This document shows positions 34,073-41,425 of a stretch of 64,000 nucleotides of DNA, piece after piece (position 1 is the stretch's first letter; each line of letters begins with the position of its first letter). The notes beneath the pieces are model-generated. The model worked only from the letters and a program-made list of their open reading frames with translations, had not been told where the DNA came from and did no database searches. A program made the position numbers and the translations under genes. Origin of the DNA: Metabacillus niabensis (GTDB lineage: Bacteria; Bacillota; Bacilli; Bacillales; Bacillaceae); NCBI RefSeq assembly GCF_020524345.1, contig NZ_JAIVLH010000004.1, forward strand, positions 62,001 through 126,000, read 5' to 3'.

Positions 34073-35092
34073 TTAACCTCCAATATGTGACATCTCGATT
34101 TTTTTCCTAGTCGATGTTGCTTCTCCTCGTTCAACTGAATATTGGTCTTTACGTCCACGCCAGATTGCCTGAATATGCTCCGCAAGCTCTGCGTCTGTTT
34201 TTTCTGAACGTATCTGTTCTCGCAAATCATGACCAATAGACGCAAACAAACATGTATATAAAGAACCGCTTGCTGATAACCGAGCTCGATTACACGTTGA
34301 ACAAAACGCATCTGAAACAGATGAAATTACACCAATTTCTATGTCAGAACCAATATAGCGGTATCGACTTGCTACCTCACCAGTATAATTTGGATCAATT
34401 GACTCGAGTGGCATTACCTCATGAATATCTTTAATGATTTGTTTTTTAGAATAAACATCTTTCAAATTCCATTGATTCGTATTTCCAACATCCATAAATT
34501 CAATAAATCTTAAAATATGGCCTTTTTCTCTGAAAAACTTGGCCATAGGGATAATTTCCTGGTCGTTCATCCCACGTTTAACAACCATATTAATTTTGAC
34601 CTTTATTCCAGCCTCTGCTGCGGCGTCGATACCGTCGATCACAGATTGAACTGAGACACCACGTCCGTTAATTTTTCCAAATACTTCGTCATCAAGGGAA
34701 TCAAGACTGATTGATACACGTTTTAACCCCGCAGCTTTTAACTCCTTTGCATATTTAGGTAAAAAATAACCATTTGTTGTCATCGCGATATCTTCAACAC
34801 CGTTTATTTGGCTTATCCGATCAATAAGAGTAGATAAATCCTTCCTCATTAGCGGTTCTCCACCAGTAATCCGAATTTTTTTTACACCTAGAGATTGAAC
34901 AAAAATAGACGTTACACGTTCTATTTCTTCATAAGAAAGCAATTCCTTTCTCTTTAAAAAAGGATAGTCCGGTCCGAATATTTCAGCCGGCATACAATAA
35001 GTACAGCGGAAATTACATTTATCTGTAACAGAAATACGCAAGTCGCGCAGGGGGCGATCAAAGTAATCATAAGTAGTATGACTATTGCTCAA
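34073..35092 (-). CDS. moaA: GTP 3',8-cyclase MoaA (molybdenum cofactor biosynthesis)
   Basis: Radical SAM enzyme of 339 residues that converts GTP to 3',8-cyclo-7,8-dihydro-GTP, the first step of molybdopterin synthesis. The radical SAM cluster motif CNFRCTYC is at residues 26-33. [12 protein letters not shown] follows near 75. The second C-terminal cluster is [21 protein letters not shown], and the chain ends in the GG tail needed for activity. TTG 35092 is chosen because GGGAGG lies seven bases upstream and yields a normal-length protein. It follows fdhD by 19 bases. No other moa genes are in the window. Confidence 0.95.
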   Translation of the reverse strand: MSNSHTTYDYFDRPLRDLRISVTDKCNFRCTYCMPAEIFGPDYPFLKRKELLSYEEIERVTSIFVQSLGVKKIRITGGEPLMRKDLSTLIDRISQINGVEDIAMTTNGYFLPKYAKELKAAGLKRVSISLDSLDDEVFGKINGRGVSVQSVIDGIDAAAEAGIKVKINMVVKRGMNDQEIIPMAKFFREKGHILRFIEFMDVGNTNQWNLKDVYSKKQIIKDIHEVMPLESIDPNYTGEVASRYRYIGSDIEIGVISSVSDAFCSTCNRARLSASGSLYTCLFASIGHDLREQIRSEKTDAELAEHIQAIWRGRKDQYSVERGEATSTRKKIEMSHIGG

Positions 35093-35111
35093 TACGATTC
35101 CTCCCTTACAT

Positions 35112-35903
35112 TTATCTTTCAATAATCCGTTCTGGATGGGAATAGACATTAAATGAAGTTCCTCTAATAAAGCCAACTGCTGTGATGTTTAAATCATCTG
35201 CAAGTTTGATGGCAAGGTCAGTTGGAGCAGATTTTGATAAGACGATACCAACACCAATTTTTGACGTTTTTACTAGGACTTCAGAAGAAATTCTACCACT
35301 GAATACGATAATTTTATCACGTACAGGGATATCGTTCAAAATGCTATATCCGTATAATTTATCTAATGCGTTATGTCTACCTATGTCAGACCTGCAAATA
35401 ATCATTTTTTCAGGTGTACATAAAGATGCATTATGAACGCCACCTGTTTCCTGAAAAACTATGCTGTTTTCCTGCATTTCTTTCATGAGAGAGATGCATT
35501 GTGAAGGTGTAAGAGTTTGTTTGCTCATTGAGGTTTTTGATGTTTTAACATCATTTTGAAAATAAAACTGTCTGCTTTTACCACAGCACGATCCGATAAA
35601 TCTTTTAGAGTAATATTGTTGGTTTGTTGTTACTTCCGCATAAAGTTTTACATAGGCATATCCGGCAGCTTCATCAATGGATATAGATTCCACTTCACGA
35701 TAAAATCGAATAACACCCTCAGATGCTAAAAAACCAACGACCATTTCTTTAATGTGGGTAGGGGTGCAAACCATTGTTGCAAACTCCACATTGTTGACGA
35801 ATATTGTTAATGGATATTCGGTTACAATGTTGTCGGTTGTATCAAATAAATTTCCATTTGAGTATTTACGTATTTTTTTATTGATGCTCATTTTCTTGTC
35901 CAT
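35112..35903 (-). CDS. fdhD: Formate dehydrogenase accessory sulfurtransferase FdhD
   Basis: A 263-residue FdhD that transfers sulfur from a cysteine desulfurase to the molybdenum cofactor before it enters formate dehydrogenase. Marks are [20 protein letters not shown] near the start, [11 protein letters not shown], the Cys pair in GSCCGKSR (near residue 115), [22 protein letters not shown] and [11 protein letters not shown]. The start at 35903 follows AGGTGAG. It is first in the fdhD-moaA-small gene operon and diverges from the antiporter and oxidoreductase units that it probably serves. Confidence 0.95.
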   Translation of the reverse strand: MDKKMSINKKIRKYSNGNLFDTTDNIVTEYPLTIFVNNVEFATMVCTPTHIKEMVVGFLASEGVIRFYREVESISIDEAAGYAYVKLYAEVTTNQQYYSKRFIGSCCGKSRQFYFQNDVKTSKTSMSKQTLTPSQCISLMKEMQENSIVFQETGGVHNASLCTPEKMIICRSDIGRHNALDKLYGYSILNDIPVRDKIIVFSGRISSEVLVKTSKIGVGIVLSKSAPTDLAIKLADDLNITAVGFIRGTSFNVYSHPERIIER

Positions 35904-36019
35904 TTATCATCTCACCTAAATTATAAGATACATAACATATAATCATATTATGGTGTCATTAACAAGTATGAAAGTTTGTCAATTATGACAGTATAAGCTT
36001 AAAAAATCGAAAATTATTG

Positions 36020-36048
36020 TTGCAGAATAATAGAATACATGTTACTAT
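36020..36048 (+). promoter_or_regulatory. Probable promoter of the antiporter leader
   Basis: TTGCAG (36020-36025), 17-base spacer, TACTAT (36043-36048). It would give a leader of about 335 bases, which contains the attenuator described next. Confidence 0.5.
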
Positions 36049-36075
36049 TTCGATACAAAGTTCATGATATTGTAA

Positions 36076-36093
36076 CATTTTGAATTCGAGATA
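36076..36093 (+). promoter_or_regulatory. MhqR-like half-perfect operator in the antiporter leader
   Basis: CATTTTGAATTCGAGATA matches the MhqR-type palindrome found at 26490 in 15 of 18 positions, with an intact right half GAATTCGAGATA. It lies about 20 bases after the predicted start site. It could be chance in AT-rich DNA. Confidence 0.3.
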
Positions 36094-36135
36094 GCGACCC
36101 TGTCGTCGATTTAAATTGTTCAAAAATTGAAAGCG

Positions 36136-36247
36136 ATTAACTGTTGGTCCGATAGTAGCGAATCCTGCTTGAAACTAACCGTCAATCACCATTTAGATAG
36201 GCAAGTTACCTTGTTTACTATCTATTTAGGGGATTGACGGTTTTCTT
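36136..36247 (+). ncRNA. Candidate cis-regulatory RNA (attenuator), copy A
   Basis: The leader of the antiporter gene contains ATTAACTG (36136-36143), TTGGT, GTAGCGAATCCTGC (36155-36168) and ACTAACC (36174-36180). The last bases, AACC, are also the start of a terminator arm AACCGTCAATC (36177-36187) that pairs with GATTGACGGTT (36232-36242), followed by a T-rich tail. An inner TAGATAG/CTATCTA stem extends the terminator. GTAG and CTAAC can pair instead, excluding the terminator. The same motif recurs before the oxidoreductase gene. I cannot match it to a riboswitch class I know. Confidence 0.65.
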
Positions 36248-36390
36248 TTTTTATGATGTACATGATATGTTCAGATGGCTTAATGCATGTTAAGAACTAA
36301 ATTCTAATTATTGAAATAATCTTTAAATAGTGAAAACGCAGCTTTATTAAAATTTTTAGATAAGGCTTTAAAAAATGAGGGGATGTCTAC

Positions 36391-37659
36391 ATGAAAAAAA
36401 CAAAAAATCGCTGGTTAATTGCTGCTTCGGCAGTTGGGATCCACATTTCCATAGGATCTGTTTATGCATGGAGTAATTTTACAAATCCATTAATGGAGGA
36501 GTTTGGATGGAGTGCTTCTCAAGTACAATTAACATTTAGTATTGCAATATTATTTCTAGGATTATCTGCAGCATTTTTGGGACATTTTGTTGAAAAATAC
36601 GGTCCAAGAGCAGCTGGTTTACTCGCAGCAGGATTCTTTGGATTAGGGGTCATTGGATCGGGATTAGCTATTAATTTAGGATCGCTTCCTTTTCTTTATG
36701 TTACATATGGAGTCCTTGGAGGTATTGGGCTTGGTGTAGGATATATTGCACCTGTATCAACCTTAGTTAAGTGGTTTCCGGATAGGAGGGGACTTGCTAC
36801 AGGTCTTGCGATAATGGGATTTGGATTTGCTGCTGCAATCGCCAGCCCTGTGATGGAATGGTTAATTAATTCTGTAGGAACAGCAAACACATTTTATATT
36901 CTTGGGATATCTTACTTAATTATTATGACCTTGTCTTCCCTTTATTTAGAAAAGCCTGCTGCTGATTGGGTTCCTAAGGGATTTGAAGCTAAATTGAAAT
37001 CGGGAAATTCTCGAATTAAAGAAGATTTAGCACAATTAACCGCAAATGAAGCGATTAAAACATCTCGATTCTATTATTTATGGGTGATGTTATTCATTAA
37101 TGTAACATGTGGAATAGCTATCTTATCTGCTGCAAAGCCTCTAGCGGAAGAAAGTATTGGACTTACTACAGCAGAAGCAGCAACACTTGTTGGTATTTTA
37201 GGGATTTTTAATGGTTTAGGTCGTTTAGGTTGGGCTTCCATTTCAGATTATATTGGCCGACCAAATACGTATACAACATTCTTCGTCTTGCAAATTGTGT
37301 TATTTGCTCTATTACCACATACAACAGAAGCATTTTTATTCCAGGTTATGTTAGCGGTTGTTTATACTTGTTACGGTGGAGGATTCTCTGCAATTCCTGC
37401 TTTTATCGGAGATATATTTGGTACTAAGCAATTAGGAGCTATACATGGTTATATCCTTACTGCATGGGCTGCAGCAGGTTTAGCTGGTCCAATGTTCGCT
37501 GCTTGGATGAAGGATACAACGGGAAGTTATGGAACAAGTTTAACATTTTTCTCAGGATTGTTTGTCATTGCCTTACTTGTATCTATTGTGATTCGTAAAG
37601 ATATAAACCGGCTTCGTCAGAAACAAAACACAAACGCCAAAAACTCCATTGCAGGATAA
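36391..37659 (+). CDS. OFA family MFS transporter, oxalate/formate antiporter type
   Basis: Major facilitator transporter of 422 residues with twelve predicted helices. It fits the OFA (oxalate/formate antiporter) family: the N-terminal GIHISIGSVYAWSNFTNPLMEEFGW start, the first MFS loop FVEKYGPRAAG, GLGVGYIAPVSTLVKWFPDRRGLATGLAIMGFG and the late GGGFSAIPAFIGDIFG. OFA members carry oxalate, formate, pyruvate or related monocarboxylates, so exact cargo is open. Close to an FdhF-type oxidoreductase and FdhD, formate or oxalate is plausible. It follows a ~335-base leader with an attenuator. It is followed after 72 bases by the DUF2294 gene. Confidence 0.85.
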   Translation: MKKTKNRWLIAASAVGIHISIGSVYAWSNFTNPLMEEFGWSASQVQLTFSIAILFLGLSAAFLGHFVEKYGPRAAGLLAAGFFGLGVIGSGLAINLGSLPFLYVTYGVLGGIGLGVGYIAPVSTLVKWFPDRRGLATGLAIMGFGFAAAIASPVMEWLINSVGTANTFYILGISYLIIMTLSSLYLEKPAADWVPKGFEAKLKSGNSRIKEDLAQLTANEAIKTSRFYYLWVMLFINVTCGIAILSAAKPLAEESIGLTTAEAATLVGILGIFNGLGRLGWASISDYIGRPNTYTTFFVLQIVLFALLPHTTEAFLFQVMLAVVYTCYGGGFSAIPAFIGDIFGTKQLGAIHGYILTAWAAAGLAGPMFAAWMKDTTGSYGTSLTFFSGLFVIALLVSIVIRKDINRLRQKQNTNAKNSIAG

Positions 37660-37731
37660 TAATACTTCCACAAATGCATAAGGTATGGTAAAATACCTCA
37701 TGCTAAAACCTCTAGTGGGTAGGAGGATATT

Positions 37732-38091
37732 ATGAACAAGTACGAAGCAGAATTTAGTAATATCGTTCGCTCTTTCCGAAAAAAGCACATGGGAAAAGGT
37801 CCTAGTAAAATTACAACAACATTTTGTAAAAACTGGGCAATCTGTGAAATGGAAGGCAATCTATCTCCAGTTGAAAGATTTATTGCTAGTGCAGATGAAG
37901 GGAAACAGGCGTTACGATCTGCAAGAACTGAAATGGTAAAACAAATTTACAGAAAGAACCCTCCTCTAGAGATGGAAGAGTTTTTAGGTTGTAAATTCGT
38001 TGACTTATTTGTAGATATCGATATTGACAGAGACTTTGGGATGTCCATCTTTGTTTTTGATGAAGACCTGCAGCAAAAGTTTATTAAATAA
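37732..38091 (+). CDS. DUF2294 family protein
   Basis: A 119-residue cytosolic protein of the DUF2294 family, recognised from the start YEAEFSNIVRSFRKKHMGKGPSKI, the EGNLSPVERFIA block and the final DIDIDRDFGMSIFVF. Members are annotated by similarity as decarboxylase-associated, without experimental function. It probably shares the antiporter transcript and so its attenuator. GGAGG ribosome site. Confidence 0.8.
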   Translation: MNKYEAEFSNIVRSFRKKHMGKGPSKITTTFCKNWAICEMEGNLSPVERFIASADEGKQALRSARTEMVKQIYRKNPPLEMEEFLGCKFVDLFVDIDIDRDFGMSIFVFDEDLQQKFIK

Positions 38092-38220
38092 GGGTCATAA
38101 GGAATGTGTTAGAAGCTATTATAACAGTTTTCTAAATAATCGACGTAAGCTAATCTAACCATAAAAAAATAGATTAAGAGCCGAATAATATGACCAACCT
38201 TAAGGATGTATTAAATTAAA

Positions 38221-38314
38221 ATAACTGGTATGGCACTTGGTAGCGATCCTGCAAAAGACTAACCACCGTGAAACTCTGCACCTTTTTAAGATAAGAGTCT
38301 ACGGTGGTTTTTTC
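38221..38314 (+). ncRNA. Candidate cis-regulatory RNA (attenuator), copy B
   Basis: Second copy of the leader motif: ATAACTGGT (38221-38229), GGTAGCGATCCTGC (38239-38252), AAAAG, ACTAACC (38258-38264). AACC again starts the terminator arm AACCACCGT (38261-38269), which pairs with ACGGTGGTT (38301-38309) and runs into TTTTTT. An inner ACTCT/AGAGT stem is present. GGTAG can pair with CTA(A)CC as an alternative to the terminator. The terminator arms differ completely in sequence from copy A past AACC, while the motif before it is kept. Confidence 0.68.
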
Positions 38315-38441
38315 TTTATACAAACTAAAATCAATTAATGAATAAATTTTGCATAGTGGATCTTTCCAACCCTTTATTACAACATAACAGATTTAAGAAT
38401 GTAACCTATTAAATGAATTTTATTACAAGGAGTGATTTCAA

Positions 38442-40802
38442 ATGGGAGAGACCAAACATCAAGGACCAATAAAAGCAACAAAAACACCTCAGCCAAAGCA
38501 CTGGGTTAGTCCAATTCCATTTGGCCTAGGCAAGGTAAAGCCTCATCATTTTAGAGATACAATGAAAGTGGCTTGGGATAACAAAGACAATATTGGATAT
38601 GCAACACGTATTCTAACACAGGGTGTTTGTGATGGCTGTGCCTTAGGCGTTTCAGGGCTACAAGATCAGACGTTAAAAGGTCCGCATATGTGTACAACGA
38701 GAATGAATGTATTAAGACTCAACACCATGCCAGCTTTAAAAGAAGAAGTTGTTCATGCTGACATCGATGAACTACGAAAATATAGTAGCACAGACTTAAG
38801 AAAATTGGGACGAATTCCATACCCGCTTATTCGTCGAAAAGGTGAGAGTAAGTTCTCTCGGCTAACATGGGACGAAGCGATGGAGATCATTGCAAATAAA
38901 ATGAAGCAATTGGACCCAAAGCAATATGCATTTTATTTAACCTCAAGAGGAATTACGAATGAATCATATTATGTTGCAGGGAAAGTAGCGAGATTCCTTG
39001 GCACTAATAATATTGACAATGCTTCACGCATTTGTCACTCACCAAGTAAAACAGCGTTAAAGCGTTCAATTGGTGTAGGAGCTTCAACAGCAAATTATCA
39101 AGATTGGTTTGGCACTGATGTATTACTGTTCTGGGGAAGTGTAGCCTCAAATGCTTCACCAGTTTCAACAAAATATATGCTGGAAGCCAAAAAAAGAGGA
39201 ACGAAAATTATTGTGGTTAACCCATATAGCGAACCGGCAATGGATAAGTATTGGATCCCATCAAATATGGAATCAGCCCTTTTCGGTACCAAATTAGCTG
39301 ATGATTTCTATCAAGTCAATATTGGCGGAGACATTGCCTTTATGCATGGAATTATGAAGCATTGGTTTGAGATGGAAGATAGACATTATGGATCAGCCAT
39401 TAACCATGAGTTTGTTCAACAGCATGTAAATGGATATGAAGATTTAGTAAACCATGTGAAACAACAAACATGGGATGACATCATCAAGTCTTCTGGAATT
39501 TCAAAAGAGAGAATCATAGAGCTGTCAGACTTATTAGCAAGAAGTAAAAATGCAGTCTTCGCTTGGGCTTTAGGACTAACCATGCATTCGTTTGCAACAG
39601 ATAATATTTCACAAGTAGCAAATCTCGCCCTTTTACGCGGATATCTTGGACGTAAAAACAGTGGATTAATGCCATTCCGAGGCCACTCTTCTGTACAAGG
39701 ATCTGGAGAGATGGGGGCAGACCCATTTGTTCTGCCAGGAAGCGGGTTCGACGAAGAGAATACAAAACGTATGGAACAAATTTGGGGTTTTGAATTACCA
39801 AAATGGCAGGGAGATATTGTAGGAGTTACGTTAGAAAACATAATACTGCCTGATGATCACGAACGGAAAATTAAGCTCTATTATTTATCAGGAGGTAATT
39901 TCTTAGAAACAATGCCTGATCCGGATTTTGTAGAAAAAGCTTTATCTGAACTGGATATACGTGTGCACCAGGATATTATTTTGAATACATCTACACTTGT
40001 TGATGCGAAAGAAGCTGTTATTGTTCTCCCTGCAAAAACGAGGTATGAGCAAGAAGGAGGGGGAACATCAACCTCGACAGAACGTATGGTGTATTTTTCA
40101 CCACAAATTGAAGGAAACAAAAATGAAATTGAAGAAGCGCGTGCAGAATGGAAGATTTATATTGATTTAGCGAAGCGGGTTAAGCCTGAAACAGCTCATC
40201 TTGTAGAATTTACATCAGGACAGGAAATTAGAAGTGAAATTGCAATCGCAAATCGTGACTATGATGGAATTCAACACTTAAAAAAACAAGGTGATGTATT
40301 CCAATGGGGTGGAGCTTGGCTTTGTGAAGGTGGAGTGTGTCCAACGTCTGATGGAAAAGGGAACTTGATTTCTGTGGAGATCCCTGAATTAGGAAAGAAA
40401 GAAGGACAATTTATTGTTACTTCAAGACGTGGTAAACAATTTAACTCAATGGTTTATAAAGAAACAGATCCATTCAACGGAGCTGATCGTTATGATGTCT
40501 TAATGAATGCTGAAGATGCAAAACAATTAAGTATTGCAGAAGGAGAAGGCATTGTTGTCTACAATGGATTTGGTGTTTTTCAAGGTAGAGCGAAATTTGT
40601 TGAAATTGCTAGAGGAAACCTTGAAGTACACTTTCCAGAAGGGAACTTTTTACTCCCAAGAGGAAGATATGAAAAATATGCCGGCATACCGGATTATAAT
40701 ATTACTGTAACAGTTGAAAAAGCAGATCGATATAATGCGCGTAAAGATGTTCAATATGTAGAAAAACAAATAGATGATTTAGAAGTAAATGCACCATTAT
40801 AA
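38442..40802 (+). CDS. FdhF/YdeP family molybdopterin oxidoreductase (formate dehydrogenase-like)
   Basis: Cytosolic DMSO-reductase-superfamily enzyme of 786 residues in the FdhF/YdeP group. It has no twin-arginine signal. The N-terminal Cys cluster GVCDGCALG...MCTTRM differs from the standard CxxCxxxC cluster, as typical for YdeP. The Moco domains carry RIPYPLIRRKGESKFSRLTWDEAME, ASRICHSPSK, GLTMHSFATDNI, and the C-terminal dinucleotide-binding domain has RRGKQFNSMVYKETDPF. Formate is the usual guess, but YdeP proteins lack proven substrates; no Cys/SeCys ligand typical of formate dehydrogenases is obvious (ASRICHSP offers a Cys). Preceded by attenuator copy B; FdhD is nearby. Confidence 0.85.
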   Translation: MGETKHQGPIKATKTPQPKHWVSPIPFGLGKVKPHHFRDTMKVAWDNKDNIGYATRILTQGVCDGCALGVSGLQDQTLKGPHMCTTRMNVLRLNTMPALKEEVVHADIDELRKYSSTDLRKLGRIPYPLIRRKGESKFSRLTWDEAMEIIANKMKQLDPKQYAFYLTSRGITNESYYVAGKVARFLGTNNIDNASRICHSPSKTALKRSIGVGASTANYQDWFGTDVLLFWGSVASNASPVSTKYMLEAKKRGTKIIVVNPYSEPAMDKYWIPSNMESALFGTKLADDFYQVNIGGDIAFMHGIMKHWFEMEDRHYGSAINHEFVQQHVNGYEDLVNHVKQQTWDDIIKSSGISKERIIELSDLLARSKNAVFAWALGLTMHSFATDNISQVANLALLRGYLGRKNSGLMPFRGHSSVQGSGEMGADPFVLPGSGFDEENTKRMEQIWGFELPKWQGDIVGVTLENIILPDDHERKIKLYYLSGGNFLETMPDPDFVEKALSELDIRVHQDIILNTSTLVDAKEAVIVLPAKTRYEQEGGGTSTSTERMVYFSPQIEGNKNEIEEARAEWKIYIDLAKRVKPETAHLVEFTSGQEIRSEIAIANRDYDGIQHLKKQGDVFQWGGAWLCEGGVCPTSDGKGNLISVEIPELGKKEGQFIVTSRRGKQFNSMVYKETDPFNGADRYDVLMNAEDAKQLSIAEGEGIVVYNGFGVFQGRAKFVEIARGNLEVHFPEGNFLLPRGRYEKYAGIPDYNITVTVEKADRYNARKDVQYVEKQIDDLEVNAPL

Positions 40803-40809
40803 GGAACAT

Positions 40810-40842
40810 ACAGGCAGAACGATCTTGTTCTGCCTGTTTTCA
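40810..40842. terminator. Terminator after the molybdopterin oxidoreductase
   Basis: CAGGCAGAAC..GTTCTGCCTG hairpin with a 5-base loop and four T. Confidence 0.9.
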
Positions 40843-41058
40843 TGATTCATGCTCATCACCAAGGATCGATAGTTGAAGTGAGATTAACTTTTCTTGGATA
40901 ATAAGCAAGTTTTGTCTCATTTTAACTTTAAGGAGTTGATCTTCAACATCAGTTGTTTTTAACTTATCCAGTTCTTGAAGAACAGAAATAAATAATTGTG
41001 TCACTTCATTATGTTTTAGAATTAGATTAATTTTATCGAACTTTTGTTGGCTATTCAT
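40840..41058 (-). CDS. Small helical hypothetical protein, 72 aa
   Basis: A 72-residue, largely alpha-helical protein rich in Leu, Lys and Gln (QLFISVLQELDKLKTTDVEDQLLKVK), perhaps a small coiled coil. ATG 41058 has a good AAAGGAG ribosome site. Convergent with the oxidoreductase gene. No family recognised. Confidence 0.6.
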   Translation of the reverse strand: MNSQQKFDKINLILKHNEVTQLFISVLQELDKLKTTDVEDQLLKVKMRQNLLIIQEKLISLQLSILGDEHES

Positions 41059-41425
41059 TTGTTCTCCTTTAAATGTAAAAGTTTAAAGTATGACATTACT
41101 TTGTAACACAAAATGATATAAATCCTATATCAACCATTCAAAGAGACAATGTCTTTAACACAATATGAGACATTTTTTGTCAATTATCCTCTATCCCTAT
41201 CATTCTACATTTGGATAAAATATCCTTTAACTCCTTTTCATATTATTCGAATACTCTTAAATACCTATATTAAACAGTTATTTAGCTTTACATCTGTTTT
41301 CTAACACAAAGACACTGTTTATTAGATATGGAATCTGCAAAATTTCAATTAAAATAGGAAAGAAATGAAAAGCAAGGTTGAGTTTAGTTCAAAGTTCCTA
41401 ACAGAGGAAAGGAGAAGGTGAATTT
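41059..41425. other. Intergenic region before the GH115 gene
   Basis: About 367 bases, AT-rich, holding the divergent promoters of the small helical protein and the GH115 gene. No clear operator, repeat or RNA structure was recognised. Confidence 0.4.

Noticed and set aside
36136-36247. Known Moco riboswitch for copy A
   Set aside because: The gene context fits, but the long GNRA-capped structure of the Moco RNA is absent; the motif is much shorter and different.
38221-38314. LicT/SacY-type RAT antiterminator site
   Set aside because: The size and terminator overlap fit, but the conserved TTGTxACTG..GCAGGC sequence of RAT sites is missing and no sugar PTS genes follow.
39416-39841. 141-codon reverse frame in the molybdopterin oxidoreductase gene
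   Set aside because: Lies within conserved catalytic sequence in the opposite direction, with no start signal.
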